From Castanea sativa (Eukaryota > Streptophyta > Magnoliopsida > Fagales > Fagaceae): 64,000 nt of DNA. The position numbers and the translations under genes are program-made. Below are positions 47,771 through 59,541 of this stretch, in pieces (position 1 is the stretch's first letter; every line of letters begins with the position of its first letter). The notes under the pieces are model-generated. The model searched no databases. It had not been told where the DNA came from and saw only the letters and a program-made list of their open reading frames with translations. The stretch covers positions 24,578,501 through 24,642,500 of the forward strand of contig NC_134021.1 of assembly GCF_040712315.1 (NCBI RefSeq). The letters run 5' to 3'.

Positions 47771-48046
47771 TGCATTTTCTGCCTGCCAATTTAAAGTTGC
47801 TTCGGCTGAAGAAACCTGTCTTGCAGTTCCATATGGATTTGTTCCAACATGATTTTTAATTTTTCAAATATGTTTGGTGTTGGTTTGGGGATGGTTAAAA
47901 CTTTTAAGAGGGGGAAAAATTTTGTGAATAGGAGGATGAAGCATGGTCAAACATGTAACAAGGTAAGGTCTTCTGTATATGGGTTTGACTGGTAGGTTTG
48001 GGTTGATATTTTGGTATTTGGGGAAGGACTTTCTGGTAGTATGGGA

Positions 48047-49377
48047 TTAATGGAGGTTTCGGGTTTGGTCATGATTTTCTTTGCATGGAGGAGTAGAAGG
48101 AAGTTTTTGTTTTTTGGTTCCAGGATAGAGAAGATAATAATCAAACTTTCCAAAAGGTTCTCCAAGGAGGTCAACTTCTGGATCTCCTGATTCATACCTT
48201 TCTTTGAGGATTTGTTGGGAAGATTTTTTCTTTCTTCTTGATTGCTCTTCTTCAAAAGCTTCTTCTTCTTGGCAATCAGAACAATTACAAACATCCCACC
48301 ATATATGACCAGAAGGTGATTGTCCTTCATAGCAAGGTTTTCCATCTTTTCGGAATGCTTTGATTTTGAGGCATTTTTCACCAACATATGACACCGGCTG
48401 GAGCATAGCAATTTGAGTAGGAAAGAATGTTACCTCTTTCTTTTCATGTGTAGTTGCCAAGAACCTAGTCTCAACTTGACCATTTGCTTTTCTAATAAAG
48501 AAAGGATTATTAGACTGGATTGGCGTAGCCGCCTGATGAAGCATCTCATAATTCGTAATCCATGATTCTGGAAAGAGAGAAGTCATTTGGTCCATGCTGA
48601 GTTGTCTTGGGACAAATGTGAACATTGGTGTCATTCTTGGATCGACTTGGATCAATAAAGCATCATTAGATTGAGCTATTTCCGGAATTGCGATGTCAAA
48701 GGCACGATTTTGAAGTCTATAGGCTAGCTAATAATAAAGTGTGGCAGCAAAGGTGTCTTGTACCTGAGAAGCTCCTGTAATCTAAACTTGTACCTTAAGA
48801 GCATCACAAAGGTGAGGATCCTTGAGGGACATGTTGAAGTTGAGGAAGAGTGTAGCAAAAACTGTTCCTGCATTTAAGGTAGTTTGAACAGTCCCTATGA
48901 CTGCATTTTGATATTCCAAGAACCTAGAATCAAGGAGTGAAATCCTAGAGACTATAGGGAGTCCCTTTCTTCCATGGAAGGTTAGTGCCAACCTTACTGC
49001 ACCAAAATGGAGGTGTGTGTATCCTTGTTTTTGCCATGGAATTACAAATTCTCGGGGAAGGGCAAGGGTGATAAAGTTTTCATTCTCACATGCTGGAATA
49101 TTGAACTGATCAAACTTGGAGGCCTGAACATATTCTTTTACAATAGAGGATGAGAAGGACCTAAAAACTTTTTTATGGATTTTTTGAAAGAAATTTGAGG
49201 TTTATCAAATACAGCGTAAGGATTTACAATAGGGAAATCAATATTAGGAATCTTACTATCTTCAGGTACGTGAAAGATTTTATACAAGTAGTCTAACCTA
49301 TTTGCAATGGATTTACGAAGAGAAAGATCAAAGGTAGGTGTAGTAGTATCAGTAACTGCTGAATATGAATTGGCCAT
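48047..49377 (-). pseudogene. Pararetrovirus movement protein region
   Basis: Begins MANSYSAVTDTTTPTFDLSL at 49377. The next readable piece (48782-48991) has ALTFHGRKGLPIVSRISLLD and NMSLKDPHLCDALKVQV, typical of the 30K-type movement protein of pararetroviruses. 48047-48655 continues with PRQLSMDQMTSLFPESWI and a Cys pair (CNCSDC). A frameshift lies between 49138 and 48991 and a stop near 48780. The family protein moves virus between cells; this copy is dead. Confidence 0.8.
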
Positions 49378-49651
49378 GATAGTTTCTTCAAGAAAGAACT
49401 GCTTACCTAAGACCTAACAGGACAAAAACGCCAACTCTAGGCTTAGACGTCCACAAGGTGACTTAGGAAAACAAGGTTCTTTAAAACTTTGAGAACAAAC
49501 CCCTTAGTGTTCTATTTGATTATCAAATCCAATATTCTGATGTGATTAATACAGAGGATCTACATATTGTGGCAACTGTAAATCACAGAGCATACTAATC
49601 AGGACAATAATCAAAGTATACTAACCAAAGAAGGGAGAAACTTGTCACAGG

Positions 49652-49663
49652 GGTCTGATACCA
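49652..49663 (-). other. Pararetrovirus primer-binding site
   Basis: TGGTATCAGACC on the minus strand, 11 of 12 bases as for a site complementary to initiator tRNA-Met (TGGTATCAGAGC). It marks position 1 by Caulimoviridae convention. Confidence 0.8.
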
Positions 49664-49666
49664 ATT

Positions 49667-49757
49667 ATAAGAGAGACTAAGAATAAGAGGGTGTAAGCAG
49701 ATTATGGGAACACGTTAATGACATATATTGTTAAGAACGTATGAAAGAGAACATGAG
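49667..49757 (-). repeat. Pararetrovirus terminal repeat, upstream copy
   Basis: Second copy of the 90-bp repeat, ending beside the primer site. It lacks the TATA region present at the other end, so the two are not full LTRs. Confidence 0.8.
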
Positions 49758-50108
49758 GAAAATAATCCTTCCGAGCCCACATTTTTTTATCCTCTCAATT
49801 TAGGAGGAAAATAGGGAAGGAAAAGATGCTGAATGATGTAATTTACACAAATACACTCGCTTTATTGCACTCTATTTCTTATATATATATATATATTATA
49901 TAATAATAACAAGGACATAATAATCAGTTTATATAAATTACATTTTTCATTCTCCCATTTTTCTCTCCAACAAACAAAAAAGTTTTCCACCTTTTCACTT
50001 GTTCACCCCTTCAACCAAACACGCATGAGGGAAAACCAAATCTTTTCTATCCTCCCACTAATTTTTCATCCTCTCACTTTTCCACTCTTCCAACCAAACG
50101 GAAAGATG

Positions 50109-50267
50109 TATCACTTTTTGGGTACTTGAGTTTGAGAAACTCGAGTTTTTCATAGTACTTGAGTTCCATGGAAAAATTATCCAGCAAATTTGAAAGCTAT
50201 TTTTTTCAAAGAACTCAAGTTCATGGAAAACTCAATTTCTCCAAACTTGAATATTTAAAAAGTGGTA
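50109..50267. mobile_element. Foldback MITE-like inverted repeat
   Basis: Left arm TATCACTTTTTGGGTACTTG and right arm, on the other strand, TACCACTTTTTAAATATTCA. Inner parts pair through GAGTTT...CTTGAGTTC words over about 55 bp per arm. Non-coding. Confidence 0.6.
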
Positions 50268-50950
50268 GATCCATACATATTTCTGAAAAAATGGTAAACT
50301 GATATATATATTTCGGTAAACAATAGTATTTGGCCATTTTGCTAGTCTAATTGAATGAGAATTTAAAATTTCTCCAATTATTTTATTTTATTTTATTTTG
50401 AGCTTCAAACCCATGGTCAAATTTGATTACGTAATCAAGTTTTGTTTATCTATTTCTTAAATAAGTTTGAATTTGTTTATAAGTTACTATTTATTCCCTT
50501 TCGAAACATAATTATCACTCTCATTAATATTTTTTTTATCACTTCACAAATTTATGCTAAATAATTATTAACTAAAAATAGCTCAAATTATACCAAGAGC
50601 TTATTGATCAACCGGTACCTCTTAATATTTTCAAGAAACTTCAAATTATATCATAACCCTAATTTTAAAACAACTGTCTAGTACATGAAATGACGAGGTA
50701 GAACGAGTTTTTACACTAATTATGGGGTATGAGTCTTCAATGCATGATGTGCATCAAAAGAAAGCTACCATACAATTTAGTTAGTTTAAAATGTGAAGAA
50801 AAAATTATTCAATATTCCATGAGTAATGCTCACTCCTCTCATATTAATAGTGAGTCTCATATTAATTATTTTTTCTTTTTGAAAAAAAATTTTAAAATTT
50901 CTTTCCAAAAACGATGTGTTTCATGTATATATATATATATATACTCCATT

Positions 50951-51062
50951 AGATCTGCAGTAACTTTATTCTCCAAAAAAAAAAAAAAAAAAGAAAGATC
51001 TGCAGTAACTTTATTCTCCAAAAAAGAAAAAAGAAAAAAAAAAAGAAAGATCTGAAGTAACT
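50951..51062. repeat. Short tandem repeat, about 52-bp unit, 2.3 copies
   Basis: AGATCTGCAGTAACTTTATT plus CTCC and an A-rich spacer occurs twice, then AGATCTGAAGTAACTTT begins a third, diverged copy. Confidence 0.85.
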
Positions 51063-51212
51063 TTTGTAGGCCTGAATAAGCCCAAGTCTCTAGCCGAAAG
51101 TACTTGAATCCAGCGATCGAAAATGAATCCCCCAACCCAAAAAGCGGACCCACACTCTGAGGCCCAAAGTCACCTAATAAACGAGCTGTAGTGTAAACTC
51201 AAAACAGATAGT

Positions 51213-51227
51213 GTTCTAGATCCTTCC
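51213..51227 (+). promoter_or_regulatory. Heat-shock-element-like motif
   Basis: TTC-TA-GAT-CC-TTC keeps the 5-bp spacing of nTTCnnGAAnnTTCn with one mismatch. It lies about 190 bp before the AHA1 TATA region. Confidence 0.45.
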
Positions 51228-51341
51228 AAAGAAGACCCGTTTACAAGTCCAAACTGAATTGGGAAAGGGATTTCCCATACTATTTCCAGATAAATTGGGT
51301 CACTTTTATTTTATTTTATTTTATAAACCAAAAAAGAAGTC

Positions 51342-51356
51342 ATTCTAGACACTTCC
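51342..51356 (+). promoter_or_regulatory. Heat-shock-element-like motif
   Basis: TTC-TA-GAC-AC-TTC, same pattern and one mismatch, about 50-60 bp upstream of the TATA region of AHA1. Confidence 0.5.
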
Positions 51357-51389
51357 TCCAAGCTCATCAGGACTCTTCTCTAGTCTTCT

Positions 51390-51415
51390 TATAATATATA
51401 TATATATATATATAA
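51390..51415 (+). promoter_or_regulatory. (TA)n TATA region of AHA1
   Basis: An AT dinucleotide run ending TATATAAGAACC, about 95 bp before the ATG, serves as the likely TATA box. A CT-rich leader follows. Confidence 0.5.
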
Positions 51416-51509
51416 GAACCCTTTATTGTCCTTCTCCCTCTCACCCTTTAACTCTCTCTATTATTTTGTCTTGGGTTTCTTCAATTCTTTTTTTTTTAGC
51501 ATTTGATCA

Positions 51510-53084
51510 ATGGCGAAGTACGGCGAGGGAGACAAGCGTTGGATCGTGGAGGAGAGATCCGACGGCGCCAATGTCCACAACTGGCACTGGGCCGAGACCG
51601 ACTGTCTCGAATGGTCTCGAAACCTCTTCTCCAAACACCTCTCCAATCTCACAATCCTCGATGGCGAAGGTAACCTCCACATCAAGACCAAGAAGGTCGA
51701 GAAAGTCGAGGGCGAGGCATACGTGAATGTCCGAAAGGGAAAGATCATACCTGGCTACGAGATCAGCCTCACGCTTTCCTGGGAAGGAGAAGCTAAAGAC
51801 TCCGAAGCTACTTCTTTGCTCAAAGCCGAAGGTCTCATTGAGATCCCCTATATCTCTGATGAGAATGCTGGTGAGGACCCAGAATTCAAGGTCTCGGTTA
51901 AGGACGAGGGACCCATTGGGAAGAGACTCAAGGACGCGGTGTTTGCCAAAGGGAAGCGTTTGATTTTGGATAAAGTTCGAGTCTTTGAGGAAACTATGGC
52001 TAAGGGTGGACCTGCCAAGGATGAATTGGAGGTCAAGAAGGTTGCGCCCAAAGCTCAATCGGCTTCCAATTCGAATTCAGCTGCTGCTGCTGCTGCTGCT
52101 TCCGCTTCCGGGAAGGCGGCTGCCAAGCCCAAGGAGGAGGTTAAGAAGAAGAAGAAGGAAGGGTTTAAGACCATAACTATGACAGAGAAGTTTAGCTGTA
52201 GAGCTAAGGATTTGTATGAGATTTTGATGGATGAGAATAGGTGGAAGGGTTTTACTCAGAGCAATGCGAGGATTAGTAAAGAGGTGGGTGGGGAGTTTAG
52301 TATTTTTGATGGGTCTGTTACTGGGGTCAATGTGGAGTTGCAGGAAGCTAAGTTGATTGTGCAGAAATGGAGGTTTGGAAGCTGGCCTGATGGGATTCAA
52401 TCAACAGTGAGTTTTGATTCGTTTTCGCTTTTGTTTTGGTTTTTATTAGGTTTGTGACTGATGGGAATTTGTGTACTCACTGGTTTTTGAATGAATGTTG
52501 CAGGTGAGACTAACTTTGGAAGAGCCTGAACCTGGAGTTACCATTGTCAAGCTGACGCATATTGATGTTCCCGAAGAAGATAGGTGAGTTTTTGTTGATG
52601 GGTTTCTTTTTTTCTTTATTTTTTGGATAAATTACGTTTTAAGAGTTTTGAAGTAACTAATTGATTACTGTAACAAATTAAAAACTATAGTTTCAATGGA
52701 AATATTAAACGTTGACTTTCAAAAAAGTCACTAAGTAAATCTTGAGGTTCAAAAACGTAACAAATTAAACTTCGTTCCATTTAAATGGAATGCTATTGTG
52801 TTTGTGTTTGGAGCTCAACAGGGATTGAGATTTTGGAGTTCAATACAGACTGAGGGTTTAGTTTGTCACTTATAGGGTTTAAACTGTATATATTTTTTTC
52901 ATTGCTGTGTTGTGTGAAACTTTTATTGTTTTCTTGGACGGTGAGGCAGGTGAGCTGATTGGGTTGTGTTTGGATTGTTTTTGATTGCAGATATGGGAAT
53001 TCGACTGTGGTGGAGAATACCGAGAGGGGATGGCGGGATCTTATTTTCCATAAGATACGGGCAGTTTTTGGTTTTGGAATATGA
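51510..53084 (+). CDS. AHA1: Activator of Hsp90 ATPase (AHA1)
   Basis: Three exons, 51510-52406, 52504-52583 and 52991-53084 (TGA 53082-53084), with donors GTGAGT and acceptors TTGCAG. Total 1071 nt, 356 residues. The start MAKYGEGDKRWIVEERSDGA is family-typical. Residues about 27-160 are the N-terminal Aha1 domain (NVHNWHWAETDCLEWS, PGYEISLTLSWEGEAK, IPYISDENAGED), which binds the Hsp90 middle domain. Residues about 180-215 are a Ser/Ala-rich then Lys-rich linker coded partly by GCT repeats. Residues about 220-350 are the AHSA1 domain (FSCRAKDLYEILMDENRWKG, GGEFSIFDGSVTGVN, WRDLIFHKIRAVFGFG). The cytosolic co-chaperone speeds Hsp90 ATP hydrolysis. Upstream HSE-like motifs suggest heat induction. 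Confidence 0.96.
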
Positions 53085-54415
53085 ATTTTTTTAAAGATAG
53101 TATCCCTCTGAACTGTAGGATTTTAATCAATGGCTCTTTTTCAAATATGAAAGAAATATTGACATTGTTCAATGTTGTGGAATGTCTTGATAACATGATT
53201 TTTGTACTGTATTTCAAACTTAATTATCACCCCTTTCAGTGCTCTCAATAGCAAAAATTTGTTGTTGAAACTTAAAGAAGTTTGGTCTGTCATGAAATAT
53301 GTGTCCTGTTAAGATTATGTCTCTAGCCTACTTAGGATGTACTTCATGTTTTCATTCCTATACTGCATTCATGATGTTGGAACTCATTATTGCCTTTTTC
53401 AATTTCTGCCTCTTGTGGGGTGAGAAACTGTTGTTCAAATGCTATATATAAGCTTGTACTTCTATGTTAAATGTAATTTCTTATGTTGTTGGCAATTGCC
53501 GATGGTGTTGTTGAGCAATTTCAGGAATCATAATTTATGCAGAAGTTTTTTTATTAGCTGGTTGGAGGCTTTTTTGGGTGCTCTAGCATCTTTTAATGCT
53601 TATTAGTTGGTAGCAAAGCCAGATTCTGCTATAAAGGAATGGGGTATGTCTTGGCTTGCTTTCTTTAACTATGCAAGAAACTTCTTTAGGTCTATGGTAA
53701 AAACCTTTAGTTAAGTCTATCCAATGTCAGTAGACCTTAGACTCAATTTGAGATGAACTTTTAATAACAGATTGGCTTAAGTATTGCTCGATAATTCATA
53801 AAGATTTTGAGGAGGTTGTTCAAATCCTGTGTGTTTGATTTCGGCAATTGGCTTAGTGTGATGGATTATGAGTTGAGATGGAGATAATCGGAAGATATCT
53901 TTCCACTAAGAGAAGGGTTTCCATTAATCTAGGTTGTCTTTTTGCCTCAAATTTTCAGTGAGGGAATTGGGTTTAAGACTTAGTTTGAGTGCAAAATATG
54001 TATTGTTGTAGTTTTTGGTGGTACATTACATATGTTGTAGTTGAGGGGCTCCTGTGTGGCTGTGGATATTCCTGTGTTTTTGGCTTGAGACTTGTTAGGG
54101 AAACCTTTTAGGGTACTGTTGGTGACCCTTGTTTTATAATTTGACTGTTCAATTTAAAAACTATGGTGTTGTCTATCTTTTATGGTTTCCATCATGCGTG
54201 CAGTCTTGGGTCATTTGTCTACAACAGGGCAAAAGTTTTTAGCTTTGAAGTTCTAGGTAGGTTGAAGTGATAGGTATGTGATTGAGTACTTAAAAAAGGC
54301 ATGAGATTGATGCTTTAATGAAGTTAGGGAGTATATGGATAATGATGGTATAGTGTGTTGACTAAATTTATGAATCTTAATTTGTATAAATAGAACTACG
54401 AATGGTGGTGTTTAC
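53085..54415. other. AHA1 3' flank
   Basis: 3'-UTR followed by unremarkable sequence. No frame or repeat I can name. Confidence 0.6.
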
Positions 54416-55408
54416 ATGTGAGGAGAGTCTATGTGGGAAGGCACTTTTGTAGTGGGTGAAGGCACTCGCATCCGCTTCTGGCATGATAGGTGGATTGGGG
54501 ATTATTCCCTAAAAGATCTCTACCTAGAGCTCTATGTGTGTTCAGATGCCAAGGATGCTTGCGTTTCTGAGGTTTTGTGGCTTCCAGAATGAGGTACTAC
54601 TAGAGTGTGGAATTTAAGGTTCTTTAGAGCTTTTGAAGATTGGGAGCTAGCTGCTTCTTTTTCTCTTCTTCATTTTATCCAACCTCGTATTCCTCGGGGG
54701 GATAGGAGGGATACTCTTTGTTGGTGGCTCAAAGGCGATGGTAAGTTTGACACCCGCTCTTATTACCAAGCAATTCAGGATTCCTCGAATTTTTTGTTTC
54801 CTTGGAAGGGTGTCTGGAAACCAAAGGTTCCTAAGCGAGTAGCTTTCTTCTTGTGGACAGCTGCTCACAGTTGAATTCTCACGTTGGATAATCTCATGAT
54901 TAGGGGTCGTCGTCCTTTGGTAAATCGGTGTTGTATGTGTTGTTGTGATGGGGAGTCGGTAGACCACCTTCTTCTTCATTGTACTGTTTCACATACCTTA
55001 TGGACTTTTATGCTTCAGGCTTTTGGTATTCACTAGGTTATGCCAAGATCAGTGACGGGGTTATCTGTTGGCATCAGTGGCTTGGGAAGCATAACTCGAA
55101 TATTTGGAATTTGATTCCAGGTTGTTTAATGTGGATTGTTTGGTTGGAACGGAATCGTCGCTCTTTTGAGAACATGGAGAAGACGTTGGATGAGTTAAAG
55201 GTTTTATGCCAGCGTAGCCTTTTTGAGTGGTCTCGTTGTTGGGGTTTTACTGATTCTTCTTCTCTTTTAGAGTTTATGTTTCCCCTTAGATTATCCTTCC
55301 CTTAGTTTATCTTTCTTCGTCTCTTACTGTTCATCGTCATGAACATCCTGTACTATTCATTTTTTCTCATTAATATTAGTTCTTTGATTACCTATCAAAA
55401 AAAAAAAA
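54416..55408 (+). pseudogene. 5'-truncated LINE 3' end (zf-RVT region)
   Basis: Starts near GTGGGTGAAGGCACTCGCAT, which reads as the 'GTRIRFWHDRW' block of plant LINEs. The frame 54605-54874 holds DTLCWWLKGDGKFDTRSYYQ and WKPKVPKRVAFFLWTAAH. Then CCMCCCDGESVDHLLLHC is the zinc-binding piece of the reverse-transcriptase-associated domain (PF13966 type). 54979-55305 is a further piece in another frame. It ends TTGATTACCTATC followed by an A tail at 55397-55408, a common plant LINE terminus. Several stops: a dead copy. Confidence 0.85.
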
Positions 55409-57330
55409 TTGTTAGTCTAGTCATTAAAATTGAGGGAGGTTGGTTGAGAGATTTTTTGACGTGATCAAATAGTAGTTAGACAAAGGATGAGAATATGGGA
55501 GTTTATCTATCCGTGTAAACTAAGATTGTTTTATTTTTTGAGAAGCCAAAGGTTGGACTGGTTGAGCACAAAAGAGAAATATTGTTCTACCATGCAACAA
55601 AGACTGATGATTCTGTTTGAGGCTTCTGTTATGATCCTAATGTCCCACATTGCTTAATTATAAGCTTAAACATGAGTTTACTCTTGGGTTTTCAAGGGTG
55701 AGTTCTACCCATGGGTTTGTAACAGCTTCATCTTTTGGTTCAAGCAGAAGCAGCAGTGAAAAAGAGAAACGGAACTAATGACATTGCATTGAAAGTTTTT
55801 ACAGAACTGTGTCAATATGCCTTTCGCGACCTGAGTTTTTTGTTGTTGTTATAGAGTGAGAAGAATTATCTTATGTCTTGTGCCTTGGTTTTAAATGCGC
55901 TACCTGTGTACATTATCATTTTGTTCATGTTTTTCTTGTCTCGAGCCTTTTTAACTGAAAATTGAAGATATTTCTACATAGGTGAAAGACCTGATCTAGG
56001 GTCAGATATTGCTTAGGAGTCTGGACGTGATAAAATATGGTAAGCAGCTGTTCTATAGTACAGCATTCATGTGTTTGAGGTGACCAAGTTGGTTTGCATA
56101 GGAAGCTCTTACTATTAATCGGGGAGTGTTTGAATGCATAATTTGTGTGTTCATGCTGTGTACCACTGTTGACTGTACCTTGTACCTAGTGGAGCAGGTG
56201 CAAGCAAACATTCATGAATCTAATCATTCTGATATTTGGTTCCTCCCCTCTGGCAATGTTTGGAGTATTTCAGCTTTTCTTTAGCTAAGTAGGTTGAGAT
56301 TCTCATAATATATACTGTTCTAGTTCAAGGCAACTTAACTATGATAATTTCAGAGCATATTTGGGGTTAAATTGTGATTGGAGGTTAGATTGATTTTTCT
56401 TAGGGAAATGTTAATAGGTGCTCAAAGTGCATTTGTTAGTGAACCATTTTAGGAACGTTATTATAGGAAAAGAAAAAAAGTAATTAATGTTTTGATAGCT
56501 TTTTCTCTTTCTCATAAAAGTGACGTTAAGATTTTTCTAAAATGATTTGTTAACAATTGCTCTAAGCATGATCCTTTTTCTTATGCTACCTGATTTTATT
56601 GCTTCCAGTCAGCATGAAAGATTCTCGTGATCCAACATAATGGATGCACGCCTGCATGGTGTATTTTTTGCCACATAAAGATGGCTAGTATTGAAAACTA
56701 TGGTTCTCTTTGGAATGTGGCGATTATGTAAAGTGCTAAACTGACATTGTTGTCTAAATCAAGTAGATTTTAAATTCTGATGATTAGTAGACCAAAACAC
56801 CATTAAAGTCACTGATACCAGCGGAGTCCGCTTGTGTTACCTAATTTGGCGATGGCCAAAAGCCTACTGTTGTCACCATTTAATGCCTTACCACCGAAGT
56901 TGCAGTGTAGCACAAGAGAGAAGATAGAAGTTGATTGAGACGGAATTAATGGTTCTGCTGCTTCTACGTACATCCTCTTGCAAGGATTTTGAGAAAGGCA
57001 AAGAGTCTTGAGTGATTGATGTAGTAAGTTTTTTTTAGAGAGGTGGCCACCATTCTCATGGTTGGATGGTGGTACTGCATTCAAAACAACTAGTCCTTAA
57101 CAATGATTTTGAGAAAGCAGGGGTCTTTTGAGTTGCTTTCAGAGAAGTTAACCAATAGCCACCATTATCATGGCTGGATTGCGGGAAAAGGGCAAAGATT
57201 ATCATCAATAACAATGAGGTAATCTTCTCATTACAAGTATTAGTCAGGGAGGAGGTGTTTCAAGCCATGGTCCAAGCTACAATTTGAAAAGATCATTTAG
57301 CGCGTGTGTATATATATATCCGTGTGTGTG
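55409..57330. other. Spacer without recognised gene
   Basis: The minus-strand frame 56809-57084 has no recognisable content. A short local duplication is visible: TTGAGAAAG...GTGGCCACCATTCTCATGG near 56990-57065 and a similar GAGAAAGCAGGG...GCCACCATTATCATGG near 57110-57175. Confidence 0.5.
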
Positions 57331-57947
57331 TGGCATACGGCCAAAAGCCACCTTCATTGGGCCCCAATTAGGGAAGGCCCATGAACAATATCACCCTTGG
57401 GCTTATCTCCTCATGTTCGGCCCATGAGGCCTGAAAACCATAGCTCATTGATCGTGGTCTCGATGTCTAGATACACCTCAATTACCCATGATCGATTGGT
57501 ACACCAATGATGTTCGGCTAAATCTCGGTAGATTAGAAGTGCCCTTGGAAATTGTGCTGCCGACCAAGTTTCGGTGGCTAACACCAGTTCCCATGTGGCA
57601 ATTCCCATTCCCAATGAAATTTATTCATTGTCAGGAATAATTATTTTAGGCCCCACCTGCACAAGTGGATTTAGAATGTAATCATACTTCCACTGCTAGC
57701 CTCAAGTTATAAATAGTGGAAAGAACACTAAAATAGGGGTTAGCCAATTGAGAGTGGAAATAGAGAGAATAATTGAGCAGACAGCTGAGTGGAGGGAAGG
57801 AAGAAGGGAAGTTAGTGTCTGAGTGTATCTTGTCCTTAAGCCTGCCCCAAAATTACCCATAGTAGGATACCTAATACCCACTGTACAAGTAGATTGTGAG
57901 CCTAAGAAATTAGGTACAACAAGGTGAGGACCTTTGGGCAGCATAGT

Positions 57948-57965
57948 TGGCGCCGTCTATGGGAA
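57948..57965 (+). other. Primer-binding site of the truncated Tat element
   Basis: TGGCGCCGTCTATGGGAA, four bases after the LTR. It preserves the bases lost in the copy at 12387. Confidence 0.75.
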
Positions 57966-58008
57966 TCTCCTACATAGCTGTGGTTCTGCCGAGCTTTGGG
58001 TGGTGAGG

Positions 58009-59255
58009 ATGTCTGACCATCGTTCAGCAAGCTATGCTAATAGCGGGTCTAGAGGGTCATCACGGAGTTCTAGTTGGCGAGAAAGATGATATAAAAAGAA
58101 TGAAGATCGTAGACGCCAGCTAGAAGGGGAACGCTCTAGTTCGGGAGAGGGGTCGTCACAGACTTACCGATCAGTGTCCGAAGTCTCCGAACATGAGCAG
58201 CGTGATAGGAGGGATCAGGAGCTAGAACGCCTGCGCCGAATGGTGAGAGACTTGGAATTAGAAGTATGAGGTAGACACCGACGAAGAAACCGTGATGAGC
58301 AGGCCGAAGGATCTGTAAGTGTGGGGGGCAGTTGTGGAGAAGCCTCTCATCATTCTGGTTCCCATCGGTCTAGGGACAAGTCTAGGGACTATATTGACAA
58401 AAATTCGTCTTCCCTTGAGAGGCGTAGGCCATGAAATGCCGCGTTGGACGCCATGACCCGAGCATTGTGCCGAGCGGCCCGATCGCCGTTTTAGGAAGAG
58501 ATAGAGCAAGCACCTATGCCAAGCAAATTTACCAGACCCCCATTTACGATAGAAAAACAGATCCTGTTAAGCATGTAAGTCTTACATTCAAATGATGTCT
58601 TTGCACAATCAGAATGATGCGTTAATGTGTAAGGTGTTCCCCTGGAGTATTGGGCCCACTGCTTTAAGGTGGTTCAATGGGCTAAGGAAGGGCTCAATTC
58701 ACAGTTTTGGTGAGTTAATTTAGGAATTTGGGGTCCGGTTTATGACCTGTAGCTACGTATTGCAGCCGGTAGATGCACTGCCTTCTATGAATGGGGGCTG
58801 AGGTAACACTTTGGAGTTATACCAGTAGGTACTGGGAGTTGTACAACCAGATCGGGGGGGGGGGGGAAGTTGTGGCAAGTACATTTAGATTGGGTTTACC
58901 AGAAGACTCTGAGTTGCGAGAGTCATCGACGATGAGACCCCTTGAAGATATGAGGCAACTTATGAGGTATATCGAGGAGTATAAGAGGTTGGAAGATGAT
59001 TAGTAGCAAAGTAAGGGCAAGGCACCAGCCACGTTGCAGTACCCAAAGGAGTCTCGGCAAGGGGGTTTCCAGTCGAGGCCCAGGAGGGATTTAAGAATCC
59101 AAGAGCCTAGTGCTCTGGCAGGGGAAGTCAATGTGATGTTTAAGGAACTCGTACACAAGATTCTAGAGCAAATAAAGAACGAGACCTATTTCCAGTGGTC
59201 AAGTAAGATGAGGGTGACCTGTCAAGGAGAAATCAGAATTTGTATTGTAATGTAG
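58009..59255 (+). pseudogene. Gag of the truncated Tat element
   Basis: Begins MSDHRSASYANSGSRGSSRS. It has an Arg/Glu-rich helix (EHEQRDRRDQELERLRRMV), then the gag core (KVFPWSIGPTALRWFNGLRK). Stops at several points read TGA or TAG where relatives have CGA or CAG, and a small deletion near 58550 shifts the frame. A pure G run at 58854-58866 disturbs it again. Confidence 0.8.
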
Positions 59256-59541
59256 GATTCTAAAAGATCATTTGGAGCAATTGGTAAGATCAGGGCATTT
59301 GAAAGAGTTCGTCCTAGAACCTAGGATTGGAGAGTCCGGGCAACCAACAAGACCTTGAGGAAACACACTCCTACCCCCCTTAGCTGTGATAGAAGTTATT
59401 CATGCAGCCTCTATGGGCACTTCGGTGACCCGAAGAAGAGGTGTGTTGACTGTTGTATCAGCAGAAAGCCACCGAGAGTAGCAACCACCGGGGAAGAGAA
59501 CGAAGTATGCTAGGGAACCGATTGCATTTAATGATGAAGAC

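Larger units (their letters stand above)
42110..49757 (-). mobile_element. Endogenous pararetrovirus (Caulimoviridae), decayed
   Basis: Read on the minus strand: a primer site, movement protein, coiled-coil and coat regions, zinc knuckle, protease, RT, RNase H, then a C-terminal region and a TATA-bearing promoter. That gene order, the movement protein and the tRNA-Met-type primer site are those of plant pararetroviruses. After subtracting the inserted hAT element with its duplicated target (557 bp) about 7.1 kb remain, near a full genome. Most coding parts from 48991 to the protease share one frame, as in one-ORF genera such as Petuvirus, but stops and some shifts break it. A 90-bp stretch is repeated at both ends. 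Genus not resolved. Confidence 0.88.
49758..51389. other. Spacer and AHA1 upstream region
   Basis: 49760-50100 has repeated CCTCCCA/CCTCTCA and CCAACCAAAC words like one arm of a MITE, without a defined partner. A (TA)n run lies near 49879-49900. Features listed separately follow. No gene recognised. Confidence 0.55.

Noticed and set aside
42110..49757. Reading the viral copy as a full LTR retrotransposon
   Set aside because: Only 90 bp are repeated and one copy lacks the TATA region. The movement protein and RT style point to Caulimoviridae.
51507..52058. A 183-codon minus-strand frame inside AHA1 exon 1
   Set aside because: Shadow of a GC-rich, strongly conserved coding exon.
56809..57084. 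A 91-codon minus-strand frame
   Set aside because: No domain, no neighbours in the same sense, and it overlaps a local duplication.
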